Source: Rhabdornis inornatus (lineage: Eukaryota; Chordata; Aves; Passeriformes; Rhabdornithidae). Taken from it: DNA of 64,000 bases. The stretch is from contig VWZS01003673.1 in the NCBI GenBank assembly GCA_013397075.1, positions 62,779-126,778 on the forward strand, in the 5' to 3' direction. This document shows, one piece after another, positions 1-12,625 of this stretch. The notes beneath the pieces are model-generated. The model was given only the letters and a program-made list of their open reading frames with translations. It had not been told where the DNA came from and did no database searches. Position 1 is the stretch's first letter; every line of letters begins with the position of its first letter. Both the position numbers and the translations under genes were made by a program.

Positions 1-2220
1 CTGTGCTTTACATGGACAGCACAGTGCAAAGAGCTACTTGTAGGGGTGGCTGGTTTCCATCTCAAGGGGGAGGAAGCTGAGGCAAACTGCAGCCTGGCTG
101 TAGTTACTGTGGGCAGCCTCATCCTACTAGACCCTGTCTGTGTGCTGCTGCGAGCTGTGGGTACCTGCAGTAGGAAGGAAAACCGGTGACCACCTCCATG
201 CTTCCCTGTTGCTCCCATATAACTGATTTCCACTTTCTCGCTACAGGAGCAGCTCTGATCTCTTCCCTCTGTGCCAAGCATGCTCCACAGGAGGACAAGT
301 CGATGCCAGCTGCATGTCTGAGCTATAGCCATCATTCTATTGTATTTCCAACAGAGGAGCGAACACATGGAGAGATGGAAATGGGGTGAGCAGAGAGGAG
401 TCTGATGTGGCAGAGGACATGCAGAGACCTTCTTGTTTCCAGTCTCATACTAGCATTCCATGAAGGGGCTCTGCTGCCCAGCGACTGATTCCTATCCCTT
501 AACTTCTATGCTCCAAGTCTACTCCACAACCGTAATTGCTCTCAATCCAGCATCTTTTGGGGAGTTTTAAGGCAAAGTTTTGGTTCATTTGTTTTGGGTT
601 CACAGCACATCCAGTTTATTCATGTGCTCTGGCAGGAGAGCAACACATGCCCGGGGCTGCGCGTGATCTCGAGCTAAGCAAAGCACGGCTGTGTCTGTGG
701 TGCCTGTCCTGGGGAGAAGAGCAAGTGCAGGAGCCTCTCTGGCAGGAGTACACGAGCCTGATACGTGATAGCCTTCAACGACAACTGTGAAGGAAGGATT
801 GATGGACTTGTCATAATTCACAGAACGGGGAGCTTGGGCAGGAGAAGGACTTGTGCTTCTAGGAACAGGCAGGCAAAGTGGTCCATTACTCACGAGGCAA
901 GCCAGCCACACCAGGCACTCCTGCCCTGCCACAGGCATGAGCCCCCTGCACTCATCAGGGTAACAGGCAAAAGTCACCTCACTTCCAGCTTCACTGCTAG
1001 CCTGTCCTTACAAAACAAGCCAATGTGCTTGCCCGAGAAATTGGAGAGAGGCAGAGGGTTTTACAAGTCCTTCCCTCCACTCCTGCACCTGAACTGACAG
1101 CAAATAGTGTGAACACCTCTTAAACATGAGACTTTTAAAGTCCCATAGCTCCTCTAGCACCCTACCCTACTGTTCCAGTGCCTTGGCAGATTTTATATTA
1201 AACCCCATAAAACAGATAAGGAAATGCATTTTTTCCCCTTTACATCCAAGTTACTAACTAAGAAAAAACTTACTTCATAGAAGCTAGAAATACTAGCAGG
1301 TTTTCAGTTAATAATGAATATCCTTTAAAGAACAAAGGAAGCCGAATAATGGAGCCTGGAGCCTGTCACGTGTAATTCTTGTTAGCAATAATTTCTGTTA
1401 GCTGTTCAGGGAAGAGCAGTTCTCAATTTCAGAGCTTAAATGGCTTAACCAGACTTTTTTACGAGGACACAGTATCTAGCAACTCTGACTGCAAAACAAT
1501 GCAAGTTTCTAGAGGCAAAGCATGCTGCTCGTTTTCGATCAGTAACAATTCAGGAGCTTTTATAAAATGCAGATGTGATCTCAGTTCTTTCTCTAGGAAA
1601 CAAAAACAATGAAGTTTCAGCCTGGCCTGACTAGCAAGTAATGAGTGCTGCCATCCTATCAACATAAATTTGCCCTTTCTAATGAAGCTCTTAAATCACA
1701 CAAAAACACCTTCAGAAGTAACTAAGGTAGGTTTGTGATTCATGTCTTGATGGTGCAGGGTTTTAGAGTTGCATTAGTCATCTCAGACCTAAGTAAAGAG
1801 CAGAGATTTCAAAAGCAGCATCTTATATGTGTTCTGTTCCCCACCCCCTGAATCTCCACACAAATAAAGTAGATTTAAAAAAAATAAAAAGAAAAATTAG
1901 ATCTAAGATTTTTTGCAGGAAAAGTGGGTCAGACATTTGAGGATTCTTGCTGTTAAAAACTTGCTGAAATCTCAGGTAAAGAAAGTACTTAACGGCCTCC
2001 TTACCTGGGCAAAACTGGTCAGGGATCTTTTAAAGTAAAGAGGTCACCTTTTTACTCATTTTATCTCAGATTGCTAAGTACCCTGGGAACAGGAGAAAAC
2101 GTGTGAGGCCTTTAAATATAGAATCCCCAGTTCTTAGAAGGAAGGAGAAAGAGTCATTGATTGAGAAGGACTGGCCTTGTCATCATTTAGATTTCATGTT
2201 TCCTTAGACATTCATGGGTT
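1..2220. other. Non-coding unique sequence, no gene seen
   Basis: No supportable gene. Overlapping frames of up to 125 codons occur on both strands around 536-1097, but they have no recognisable domain and mirror each other across strands, as expected where stop codons are rare. A few CpGs cluster at 655-775 (for example around 660-680 and 750-780), not enough for a CpG island. A short A-rich stretch lies at about 1876-1900. I recognise no mobile element here. Confidence 0.6.
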
Positions 2221-3660
2221 GCCCTGTCCCTCTCCCCCCTTTTTTTTTGGACAAGAGGACACATTAAAATAGTATACTCCTGAATCTTCTTGATCTAGGT
2301 GTGTTTACACATTGTAGGTTAGTTCGGTGAGATTCTAGAGGTGGGTGACCTGTAGTGCCTAAAAATGAGCTTTTTATAAAAAGGAAAATTGAAAATACTT
2401 TTATAATACCTGTATTTGTTAGATAAAAAGTGCATGTTGCTACAGTTTCTATTTTCTGTATGAGTCGTGCTCCACTCTGTGTAATTATCTGCTAGAGTGC
2501 ATACTCTGCATGTGTTTTTAGTTAAAATTTTTTAAAACACGGTCTTAAAGTCTGCATATTTTCAGCCTAGTCCTTTAATAACTCACATAAAATAGCATGT
2601 GTCCGTTCTGCATATGGGATATCTACTAAGGTATTTTCAACTATTTAGCTTAGAGATTTTGGTAGCATGTGTCAAGACTAATATTTATTTTCTGTTTTGC
2701 CATTACCTATAATAAACTAACACATATAAAGGAAAACTTCTAGCCTCATTTTTAAACTCTAAGAAATAAGGTCTGCGTATGCTTAGTAGAGGGCCTATAG
2801 ATGAAGTGAGATTGCTTTTTTAGTTCTTGCTACTTCTTCCACAAATGATATAAGCTGAACTGGAGAACACTTCTCTGTTTAAAAATAAAAATCTGTAGCA
2901 TCTTTTTATTCTATTTTCACAGATTATCACAATAATCATCACATATATCCCAATATACTTCCCAAGGGCACCTGATGAGATGAGTGGTACCATACACTGC
3001 CTGCATGATTCCTTCATTTAGTGACCAAGGGATTCCTCATATGGAAGCATTTGTGATCTTGGTGATGTTTGTTGCACAGTGAGGCTGATCACTGCCAGGA
3101 CAACAGCCTGGGCTTTGTTGGGAAGTGTGATGTAATGGGCATTCCTAGAAGTTTTTATGCAAACACCTTTTCTTTCACTAGCTCCCACTGGTGCATGTAA
3201 ACTACTTGTCAAACAATGAAATGCTTAAGAGACATGCTCTTATTTTTTATTTCAATAACTTTTATGTCTGCTAAGGACTCGTTCTCGGTAAATTCTTCTT
3301 TGAAAGACCTAAGATTGCTTTCAAACTTTCAAGACTTACAGCTTGGCAGTGATGGGAAAATGATATATGTACACTTTTAGTGAAACTCTTCACTGCAAGT
3401 CTTGCAAAGCAGAATCTGTCCTCCAAAGACCTCACCTGGCCTGACTTTTCCAGCGCTGGTAAAGCACTTCTGCTGGATCCCTAAGGAGAGCATGAGGACA
3501 GGGAGAAAATGTGCCTACCACTTGTGCCTGTGGAGAAATTTAGGAAAATACTTGATGGCTGGGTCACTTATCCCTTCTGCTTCCTATAAATGCTCTGTGG
3601 CTACAGCTGCGATAAAAGGGAAATTCCGATGTATCCTTGATGCTGTTCCATTGCTTCTAG
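2221..3660. other. AT-rich non-coding sequence, no gene seen
   Basis: AT-rich sequence dense in stop codons in all frames. It holds a short C-then-T homopolymer junction near 2236-2249. No splice-flanked open frame, RNA gene or known repeat family is evident. Confidence 0.6.
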
Positions 3661-5030
3661 TAACATTGGAAAAGTGAAGCCACTGCAAGCCTTTGATCGC
3701 TCCTGGGGTACAGGAAGAACGCCAGCAGCTGCTCCAGATTATGCTTCCACCACTCCTGTGGCTGTGGGGATGAGCTCACACTGCACCAACGCACAGGGAC
3801 TTCCCAGAGACCAGCCTCCAGTGGCCATCCCGGTCTGTCCCTGTCCCCGTGCCACCTCGGGACAGGTGCAGAGCCCCAGGCTGTGGCATCTCCTGGAATG
3901 CCACTGCCACAGCCCTTGTGCTGGGTGCTGTGGGGTGCTCCTCCTTGGGGATGACTGTACGAATAGCCAGAGCCTGCTCAGCAGTCTAACCCCCCTCTGG
4001 TTTGGGTTGTAGTCACTGAGTAAAGCTGTGGTGGATGCTGTACTAGAAGCAGCAGCCACACAGAGAGTAGATAAAGCAAAATCTCACAACATGAGAGCCA
4101 AATTAGCCAGTCAGTTTATACACCACCACCGTGTTTCCCATGGCACAGCCGGAGAGCAGCCAGCACTTGCAGTGCAACCCCTAAAATGCACCCTTTCCCC
4201 TTTTGGTGTCCACTGCAGGAGTTGAGTTGCTCCATTAGCATCCAGGGAGTGTTACTTATGGGCTGAAAATCCCCGTGGAGGATGAGGAGCTCCTTTGGAA
4301 GATCAGAAACTGCTGGGAAAGAGATGGTCAGTTTGAAAAAGTAATCCTCCTAATCCTTTGGAAAGGTAATCCTCTAGTCCCTTACCAGTGTCATTTATAC
4401 AGGCACTGTCTCATGAGCCTGCTCTCTTTTGGGTACTGTCTTCATGCTCGAGTTTGGTGTTAGTAAGGCTTGCAGCAACTGAGCCAGAAGCCAGCTTATT
4501 TCCTCCCCTTGACACTCTGTTTACTGATTTATCACTTTCTTGTAGCAACAGTGTCTTAGTTTTCACTCCTGACTGTCTGCTCTGGCACATGACCGGCCTG
4601 GGAGCTGGTGAGCACTGCCTCTCAGATCCTCAGCCAAAGGTCAGTAGCTGCATGGTGGCCTCTGGATTCCTCAGATACAGACCCTTGTCATGTGGGGAAG
4701 CACTAACCTTTGGCCCTGAGTAAGTGTCTTCCTATCTCACCTCAGTTAGTCTGGCCTGCTATTTGATCCTGACCAGTGTAAACCCTTTCCTTTTGGCATC
4801 CTGTGACTCTAAGCCCTGTCTTGATGATTTCCAGCACGCCATCCACCTGATGCTGGGTGGGAGATACCCTGTGTGCTGCACCCAGGGCTGAGTGAGCTGT
4901 GGCAGAAGGGGCAGCTTGGGAAGGGCTGATTGTGTGTTCACAGTCCCTCCTGCCTCCCGAGGGAGCAATGGTGGTGGCTCCCTCTGTGTAACCTCTCTTG
5001 CTCACCCAGAATAGGGACGGATACTGCCTG
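3661..5030. other. GC-richer non-coding sequence, no gene seen
   Basis: This stretch is GC-richer than its flanks, most clearly at 3700-4000. It therefore carries open frames of about 105-112 codons on both strands (3674-4012 plus, 3739-4059 minus) that are compositional. No domain, CR1 signature or LTR landmark was recognised. Confidence 0.55.
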
Positions 5031-7689
5031 TATCGTGCAACTAAGGTGTTTTTAGAGTTTGAGGTTTGGGGGTTTTTAAACTCCTGATTCAGGGGGAGGG
5101 ACTCGCTGAGTGTCCCTTACTTCGAATCAGGCTCTTGGGACAGAGTTAGACTCATCGCCAGATTCTTAGTGTGCTCCAAAAACGTGAGATTTCTCTTGCC
5201 TCTTTTTAGTGCAGAACTTGGTCAGGGGTTCACCTCAGTGCACCACTACTATTCCTGCCAAATCCCGTGTTTACTTGACATGTAACCTTGCACAGCTCCC
5301 TTGGTTCAATCTCAGGGCTGTACAGGCGTTCTTAGTTCAGCTCTGATGAATGATCATTTTACTTCTTTGCACTGGGTAAACAGCTGTTTTCCATGTTACC
5401 TGCTTTAGGAGCCTCACTGGCACGTTGTTTCTTTCCTTGCCTCCAGCAACAAGCTGACACAAGTGACTAATTGCAGCAGGACTGCACCAGCATCTTCTTG
5501 CAGTCGGGACAGCATGAAAAACACACATCATTTTCATACAGCTCACCACATGTCAAATGGCTGCAAGATAAATTAACAGGGAGCAGGCACTTGCAGTCTC
5601 TTTTCTCTATCTTCTACTATTCAAAAGAGTGAAAGCAACACAGGCTTGGAGATGAGGGTCCCAAAGTGGTCAGTCTCCTTTGGTCACAGCACTTCCAGCT
5701 TCAAGTCTCTACTGGGGAATCTCTCCCTTTGAAGCACTTGGGCAGGAGCCAATGTCACGAGGAGGAAACTATTAGCTTGTAAAGAGAAACCCACAGGTAA
5801 AATCTGAGCTCCTGCTTGTTTGTTTGCTTGCAGGTATTTCCAATGGATGCTTTAAAATCAGATGGTATTGTGGGTTTTGCTGGTGCCACCTGCTAGTGGG
5901 CAATGCTCTCTGTCAAAAGGAACAGAGAATTTAGAAGAGTAGGCTTTAAAACATCACACTGATGCATTTTAGCATGCCTGCATGTTTTTTAAATTGTGCC
6001 AGAGTGCTGTAAAAGGTGAGATAAGCTCATCTTTGCCTGTGTTAGTCCTTGTCCTGGAGCTGGTGGGAGCAGAGTGCTGCTGCCAAAAGACGTGACGCCC
6101 CGCTTGAGTGCCTGTGCTTTATGAGCAGAGGTTCTATCAGGACTGGTGGGATTTACAGCTGTGTTCAGCTCTTCATTCCACATTTCTTACCAAGGTGCTG
6201 CACACAAACCACAGGGTGGGTTTTTCTTCTCAGTGGGCTCTCAATTTGCAGTGGCCATTTCTTTTGTCTGCTTTGCAGAGAGAATTCTTTTTTCCATCTT
6301 CTGCTTTTCTTTTCCCAAACTGCCACTGAAATTTTGATGTTTGCATGTACATTGGCAGATTGAGAAATCTCCTGATGTATTGTGAGACATGCTAATCATA
6401 TTCTGCCAAGCTCTGCCAGCTATCACTTCCATACCACCTTCCATGCCTCCTTGCCTTTGAAACTCCATTGTTTACAGGTTTACTCGAGCCTGTGCCCAAA
6501 TATCTACATTTTATGAAAGTCTCATCCTTCTGCCCTACCCCTTTTCCATGCCTTCTGTCATCTTGTGCAATGAGGCAACACGATGTTAACCTCGTCTCTC
6601 CAAGGTGTTGGGTAGCATCCCTGCAAATCAAATGGTGATGATCCAGTTTGGGATTAGGAAACAGAAAGAAGTGGAGGATTCTTTGTTTGCAAGGAAGACT
6701 GGAAGAACTGTTGTAAGACTGGAAGAACTGTTGGGGCAGAGCTGAGGCTAGAACCCAGGATAAGTCATGGGACTGCCTGTCATAACAAGAAAGGGGAGCT
6801 TGCAGTGGCTTCTTTTTCTGAGATGATTTGTTAAATCTTCTGTAATTGGTTTAGTAAATACTAATAGATGGGACACAAAACAAAATGTTCTCTTCCAGCT
6901 TTCATAGGCTGTGTGGTATCTCTCACAGCCATATGGGATTAATGGTGGCTGTAGGGTAGAACTGTATCATAAAACTTTTATTAAATGTTTGAAAGCCAAT
7001 TAAAGAGACATTGCCAATTTGAACTTTCTAAGGTTTTACAAAGTAAATTTTTTCCATTATAGTCAAAGTGCCTTTGAAGTGCTAGATTCTGAATTTTTTA
7101 ACCATTTAAGAAGTAAATTGCTATATATTCTCTGCTGATGCTGAGCCAATACTGTGACAGAAATTCAACTAGTTACGCACAGTACTATTGTGGGCAGACA
7201 AGGAATAAAATTCTCCAAAGCAGAATTCATTCTTCCTATCTTCCTTCATTTACAGAAGTATTTTAAATTTTAACTGAAGCCTCATGAAGTGACATTTTAG
7301 ACTGGAGGGTATGGGTTCTCCTACCAATTTGATGATGTGTCTTTCAGATAAGCCTTTCTTAAAACCCTCAAGTCTCCAAATAAAGAAATGAGACCTTTTG
7401 CAAGTGTAATACTCATTATTAGAAAATCCATATGTCTGGATTCTTGAATTTCATTAAAAACCAAACTTCCATTTCAGGTATATAGTTCCCTTTATCATAA
7501 GGTGTAAATTGTCCTTTCTCTCCCATGGAGAACATTCAGCCTACATTTCAAGGAGTAAGCAGCCCATGACAGGAAAGCGGTCTGCAGGGCTGAGTGTTTA
7601 GGGTAGAAAGGAGATGGGTGGAGGCAGATGCAGCCACAGTTTGCTTTCCTAGGTAGCTTTGTACTTTCAGTCATGTGAGAAATATGAAT
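5031..7689. other. Non-coding unique sequence, no gene seen
   Basis: No gene or known transposable element recognised. The only internal structure I note is the 20-bp tandem duplication at 6695-6734, listed separately. Confidence 0.6.
6695..6734. repeat. Two-copy 20-bp tandem duplication
   Basis: The unit AAGACTGGAAGAACTGTTGT at 6695-6714 is followed immediately by a copy at 6715-6734 that differs only in the last base. This looks like a small replication-slippage duplication. It has no coding context. Confidence 0.9.
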
Positions 7690-7890
7690 CTTTTGATGGA
7701 GCTCAGGATGCACTTGGGTTTCTGGGCTGCAAGCTCACACTGCTGGGTCACATCCAGCCTTTCATCCTCCAGTACCCCAAAGTCCTCCTCAGGGCTGCTC
7801 CCTATCCCTTCATCCACCAGCCTTTGTTCATACCAGGGGTAACTCCTTTCCAGTTGTCACTAGGATTAAAACTCCAGGATCCTTGATCTT
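7690..7890 (-). mobile_element. CR1 LINE fragment (antisense, degraded)
   Basis: Read on the plus strand, the segment follows the antisense strand of avian CR1 LINEs in order: a block like GGGCTGCAAGCTCACACTG, then a 'CATCCAGCC' block, a 'CCCCAAAGTCCTCCTCAGGG' block and a 'CCACCAGCC' block. These correspond to the part of the reverse-transcriptase reading frame upstream of the 3' UTR. The element is therefore sense on the minus strand. Only about 200 bp is clear, and similarity may fade on to about 7940. Both ends are lost and there is no intact frame, so this is an old, inactive, truncated copy. Identification rests on remembered CR1 consensus, not on an alignment. Confidence 0.78.
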
Positions 7891-9618
7891 TAGATATGAG
7901 CCTCTCAGGGCACATCTTGACCTCTTGTAGCATCCTCATTCTCTGAGAGGAAAAAGCATCTCTTTGTTCCCTATAGTGCCTTGGATGTGGTCTACCTCTG
8001 TCTGTGAAAGGGCAGCAGAGGCTGGGGCAGCAGAGGCTAGGGCAGCAATACCTGTTCCCCCTGCCCAGTCCATTTCCAGGGTGCTCTTGGTGACATCCTC
8101 AGCTCTGCATCCTCAACCTCTGTGTTGCAGAAGGCTGACACATCCCTGCAGAGTGCCTGGTGATTTCCTGCACACTTGCAGGGCTGCTGTGTGTGCTTTG
8201 GGGAGCCCAAAGGCTGGAGGTGAGTGGGCCTTGGCACAATGTCACCTTCCTGGTCTCACAGCTCATTGCTCACCTACAGCTGGGACCTGACAGGCTTTTT
8301 TTGTCTCTGTTTTGTATAAATCTTCGTCACTGTAGCACTTCATCTGATGTGACTAACACGCATGGTTTTTCTCCGCTCTCTCCCCTGAGGAAGGTGGGGG
8401 GAGAATTAGTGTGGGCAGTGCAGTATTTCTGCTTCGGTCTGGTTATTTTAGAAACAAACTTAAAAACATATGTTCGTTTCAGTTCGTTTATGTGACAGAG
8501 ACAAGGTCGAAGAGATATGCCTGGAAAGTGTAGCTGAAACCTCCCTAAGAGCTGGGCTGTGTTCAGGGATCATGTTACACAGAGTTTATTGCAGGCTGGT
8601 ATTTAAATTCACTATAGCCTGCCCCATCATTGTATTTTAAAGATCCCTTTCTTTTACAAATTTCTTCATTTTGTCTCCTTCTCCTATTTGTACTTTTTCC
8701 ATTTATTTTTCTTTTCAGGACAATTTAATCTTTTGAAATATTCTCTGTTCTGCAGAAATCATCATCTGTGCTATAGAAACACATTTCTATAAATCTTGAT
8801 AGCCCAAATTTTCTACTCATCTAGATCCTCATTGTGTGCATGTTGTGTCCTTGCTCCACAATTCCTACCTAAATTTCCAGTACTGGTGAGACAGACTGCA
8901 CCCTTGAATACTTTTGTGTTAATAAGGCAACAATTGGGATTGGCAGGACACGCTAATGGAGGATTTCCTCATGAAGAAGTGAGGATTGGCAAGTCTGGTT
9001 TTCATTTTTCATCAAAGAAAAAGGAGAGTTTTGTAAATGAGGGCGGGAAGAAACCTGAGGAGGGGAGATTTCAGGAGATAAAAGCCTGTCTGCATGGGAG
9101 GGAGGTGGTGAGGGGGCAACTGACTTCTTGCCTCAGCTCAGCAGGACCTGGATGTAGACCTGAAGCCCCTGCCTCTGTGAGCTTGCTGGCTGCAGCTGCT
9201 CCCCTCCTGACCAATGTTTAAAGATGTAGAAAGTGAGAAGAAAAATGAGAAAACAAATGGTGATTAACTTAATCATGGGAGGAGTGCACCCGAGTGTGAT
9301 GTAGGAGACAGAAGTTCAAGCCTTTGCTGAAATGTGTCACAAAAAATAATTAAATTTTCTCCTTCATGTTCTCCTCCAGTGCTGTCATCCCTGTGACTGC
9401 CAAAGCTCACCCTGCTTCTTACCAGCCAGACTTTCCTTGGGGATGGAAACTTACAGCTTCTGAAGTCCTTCTTCTGGGAAAAAGGTCCCATAAAATCCTT
9501 CCCAACACTTGCAAGAATGCAAATAGGATTTGAAGAAGATGGTTCTCATTTGGTTGTACCCCTAAGCAACATCTTCTGGTCTTTTGCACAAGTATAGTTC
9601 AAAGTTTGCACTGAAAAG
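7891..9618. other. Non-coding sequence, no gene seen
   Basis: A plus frame of 141 codons (8796-9221) has no recognisable domain and is rejected. A small 15-bp duplication sits at 8010-8047. The rest looks unique. Confidence 0.55.
8010..8047. repeat. 15-bp tandem repeat, about 2.5 copies
   Basis: Unit GGGCAGCAGAGGCTG at 8010-8024 is repeated at 8025-8039 with one change and begins a third time at 8040-8047. It is a short GC-rich minisatellite-like slippage product. Confidence 0.9.
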
Positions 9619-9637
9619 GGGGGGGGGGGGGGGGGGG
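9619..9637 (+). repeat. Poly-G run abutting the assembly gap
   Basis: Nineteen consecutive G residues end exactly at the N gap. A long G run is hard to sequence and was probably the reason assembly stopped here. Its true length is unknown. Confidence 0.95.
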
Positions 9638-9653
9638 NNNNNNNNNNNNNNNN
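9638..9653. other. Assembly gap (16 N)
   Basis: Sixteen undetermined bases lie between a poly-G run and a sequence beginning GGGAGG. The gap size may be a placeholder. Any open frame read across it (for example 9584-9811 plus) is meaningless. Confidence 0.99.
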
Positions 9654-12339
9654 GGGAGGTAAATTGTTATTTTTGGAGGGGTTTTGGTGAAGTCTTGCAC
9701 TTTGTTACTGTGGTAATGCTATGGAAACTTGATTTGTGGGTTCAGGGTAAGGAAAGAAGGAAAAAGCTGAGGTTTTTGGTAGGAGCACATAGTTTTGAGC
9801 ACTCCTTTTGACTTTTACTCCTAGAGATATTGATGGGGATGTAGTTAATTTTAATGGGAACAGGATCAGTGTATAAACCATGATAAGCCTTCACTAAATG
9901 AAAACTGGAAAATGTCTACTGAACTGCTTTTGAAATGTCTGGATGTAAGTAAAAGGGATCAGAGGCCTGTTTGTTGCTCAGAGGATATATTTGACTCTGG
10001 ACTAATAAATTTTCCCAGATTTTCTTTAAAAAGTTAGATAAATGAAAGGCCAGTCCCATTTGTAAACAAAGCTGTCTGAATTTATTGTTAAGTAAAAGCA
10101 TCAGGGGCTTTTGCAGTACTTTCCTCTGTGGCTCAGTGCCGGCACAGTTGCTTTTTAGAAAGCTTAGTGCATATGATTTTTTTTTTTTTAATTAGAATAT
10201 AAACAGAAAAGACATGCCAATCAGTAGCTTCAAAAGGTCCTTGCTGAAATATCAGTGTAAGAGCTGTGCAATAGCCTCCTGATGAAATGGGAAAGCAGAC
10301 AAATTGTTTTCAGGCTCTGTGGTAGAAAACCGAAGCTCTGGCCAGCTTAGTGCAAAGTTTATGAACCTTCTGGGAAGCCTCCAGAAGTTTGCCCAACCTA
10401 CACTGATTTTTTCACTGATTCTTTGGAACCAGGTGAAAATCGGTAGTTTGAGCACTCAAACCAAACAGAAAAGAAGAGAGAGGGACACTCTGAGGATGGG
10501 AAATCTTATACAGGCACCTGCAGAAACCAAAGCAGCTGTTTGCTGTGTGGCACTGGCAGGAGTGCTCTGCAGAGTAGGAGGAGTGGTTGCCTCACAAGCT
10601 TTTGGGTGAGGACATCCTACTCACTCTCCCCCTACCCTGTGGTTGATGTTGACAGTGCTGCCTAGTTCTGTTCACATTATCTGCCCAGACTAGAGCTCTG
10701 TGAGGTGTGTGAGCACGCTGCAACACAGTGGGAGGGATCAGCTCTGCACAGGGACCCAGGCTGCACGAGCCCAGCAGCTGCAGAAGTGGGACTGCCTCTC
10801 CAGCTATCCCTAATTGTTTTGCCATGGCAGTGCTAGGTTCAGCATGGGCTAAGATCCTGGTTTTTGGGCAGGACGTGTAGCAGTGGTCACAACACTTCAG
10901 TGTAGTGTCTGAAGTGCTTCATATCCCATGCCTGTGCCTCCTTCACTTTTTATATAATGTGGCTTGTGCATGGTGTCATTTTACTAGAACAACGCTTCTT
11001 AGGCATTGCTGTAACCAGAGATACCCTGACCTTACCGTCACATGCTGGCTATTTCTTGTGCCAAAACAAAAAGGTGAGAAAATAGAAACTAAAGGGATAT
11101 AGCAATTGCCATGTATGTATTTGCATTTCTCTCTCCTGAGCCTGTAAATAATCTAGTTCGTGGCAATGTTTCTTTTTAGAGTTTCTGCCTCATTTCTGCT
11201 TGTCAAATGGAGAGGCTTGGGAGGTTTTATTTGCTTTTTTGAGGGAGAGAGAAAAAAGATAAGGGGGGTTTGACTGAGGCTGTCGTGAGGCCAGTGTAGC
11301 TGCAGCACACCAGCTGGGAGCATGGCTCACTCTTTATGTGTGCTTAGGGAACCAGCCAGGTTCCCAGACAGGATGGGCAGCTAGCTGGGAAGAAAAGGAC
11401 AGCCCAAAAGGTTATGTGGTCACACAGTTAGGTTTTCCTTGGACTGGCCTTCAACCCTCTGTCCCCATCACCATTCCTAGGCAAGGCTATCTCTCGAGGC
11501 TTATGTGAAAAAAGAGCTACCCCCTTTTAATTGAAGCTGTGTGTTTAAGCAGGTTTCCAGTAAACTGGTACCTGTGCCTGGACTCTTATTTCAACATGAA
11601 GTGAGTTTTTTGTTTGTTTTGTTTTGATTTTGCTTTGATTTGTTTGATCTTTGTGTTTTTTTAGCTTAAGAAAAACAATTAAGAGCAGAATGCAATTAAT
11701 ATACCATTTTCGTATCTCCTCCAAAAATGTATGATATAGTGTTCAAACTTGTAGAAAACCATAGTAGACAAAGCTTGATAAACTTTGGTTCCTTTCCAGA
11801 AAGGTGAAGAGGAAAAGATTTTTCCTGGACCTGGTTTTTCAAAGTGAACTCCAGGCAGCCTCTGTGCCTCACTGCACTCAGGCTCCTTCCTATTATATCA
11901 GTGTGTGGTGCCTTATAGCAGCTCCCAAGACTTTAGCCTGTGACCTCTTAGAGAACAAAAGCATGCTTCTCTGTAGAGAAACTCAAGGATGGGAGCACGG
12001 AAATTTCTGGCATTTGAAATTTCATTTCAGTGTTCAAATTTTAGAAACATAGTTCGATTAAGTAATTAAAAGTCTGTTGACACTGAATGAAAATCAGAGG
12101 AACATTAGGTTGTTGTATGGGAGAGTGACTGTTTGTGCCCTACCAGATGAGGAGACCTCATAATAGCCCAAAAGCTCTTCTGGAATTGCTGATTGAAGGG
12201 ACACAGCTTTTGTGATGGCCACCTCTTGGCTCTAAGAGAGCTCATTTATCTGAAATTTTCTTGCCCACTCTGCCTTTGAACTAAGAAGCATGAAACCTAA
12301 GGGATGCTGTGTGTCTTCCTGAGTTTTGTGTTATGCATG
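9654..12339. other. Non-coding sequence, no gene seen
   Basis: No gene recognised. T-rich low-complexity patches occur at about 10178-10190 (T run) and 11605-11660 (TTTG/TTTTG-like). The frames near 10304-10825 are short and have no domain. Confidence 0.6.
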
Positions 12340-12625
12340 GATGGCTGTGCGTTGCTCACGCCGCCGAGCGTTCAGATAAGAGGAGAGACTTTGCATGCGG
12401 GTGCGTCCCCTCGGAATTGTCCCACCGGGCCACCTCGATGGCTGAATGAACAGCAGCTGTTCATTAACAGGGAACAGAGATCCGGCACGGGCCATAGGAA
12501 GTAAAAGCCCTAGAGCACACTGCAGTAGCCTTGTTCTGCCTTCACAAAGCTGCTCTCTGTTAACTGCGGTACCGACCCTCGCTGGCGTACAAATGCCCTT
12601 CGTTAGGGTTTGCACGCTGTGTTAC
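12340..12625. other. CpG-enriched block with a 21-bp palindrome
   Basis: About 18 CpG dinucleotides fall in roughly 280 bp, whereas flanking sequence has almost none. Open frames exist on both strands (12304-12682), but they are compositional and have no domain. The block includes the inverted repeat at 12445-12465. It could be a small CpG island, an unmethylated regulatory element or an old GC-rich insertion. The sequence alone does not decide between these. Confidence 0.55.
12445..12465. repeat. Perfect 10-bp inverted repeat with E-box
   Basis: Arms AATGAACAGC (12445-12454) and GCTGTTCATT (12456-12465) are perfect reverse complements separated by a single A. The centre contains the E-box hexamer CAGCTG at 12454-12459. 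It could be a dimeric transcription-factor site, but function is inferred only. Confidence 0.85.

Noticed and set aside
5884..5904. CTCF-like string near GCCACCTGCTAGTGGGC
   Set aside because: It needs an inserted base to fit the CTCF core, so it is too weak to report as a site.
8796..9221. 141-codon plus frame
   Set aside because: No homology recognised, low-complexity alanine/leucine end, and no promoter or splice context.
9584..9811. 75-codon plus frame with poly-Gly
   Set aside because: It runs through the G19 run and the N gap, so its phase and content are unknown.
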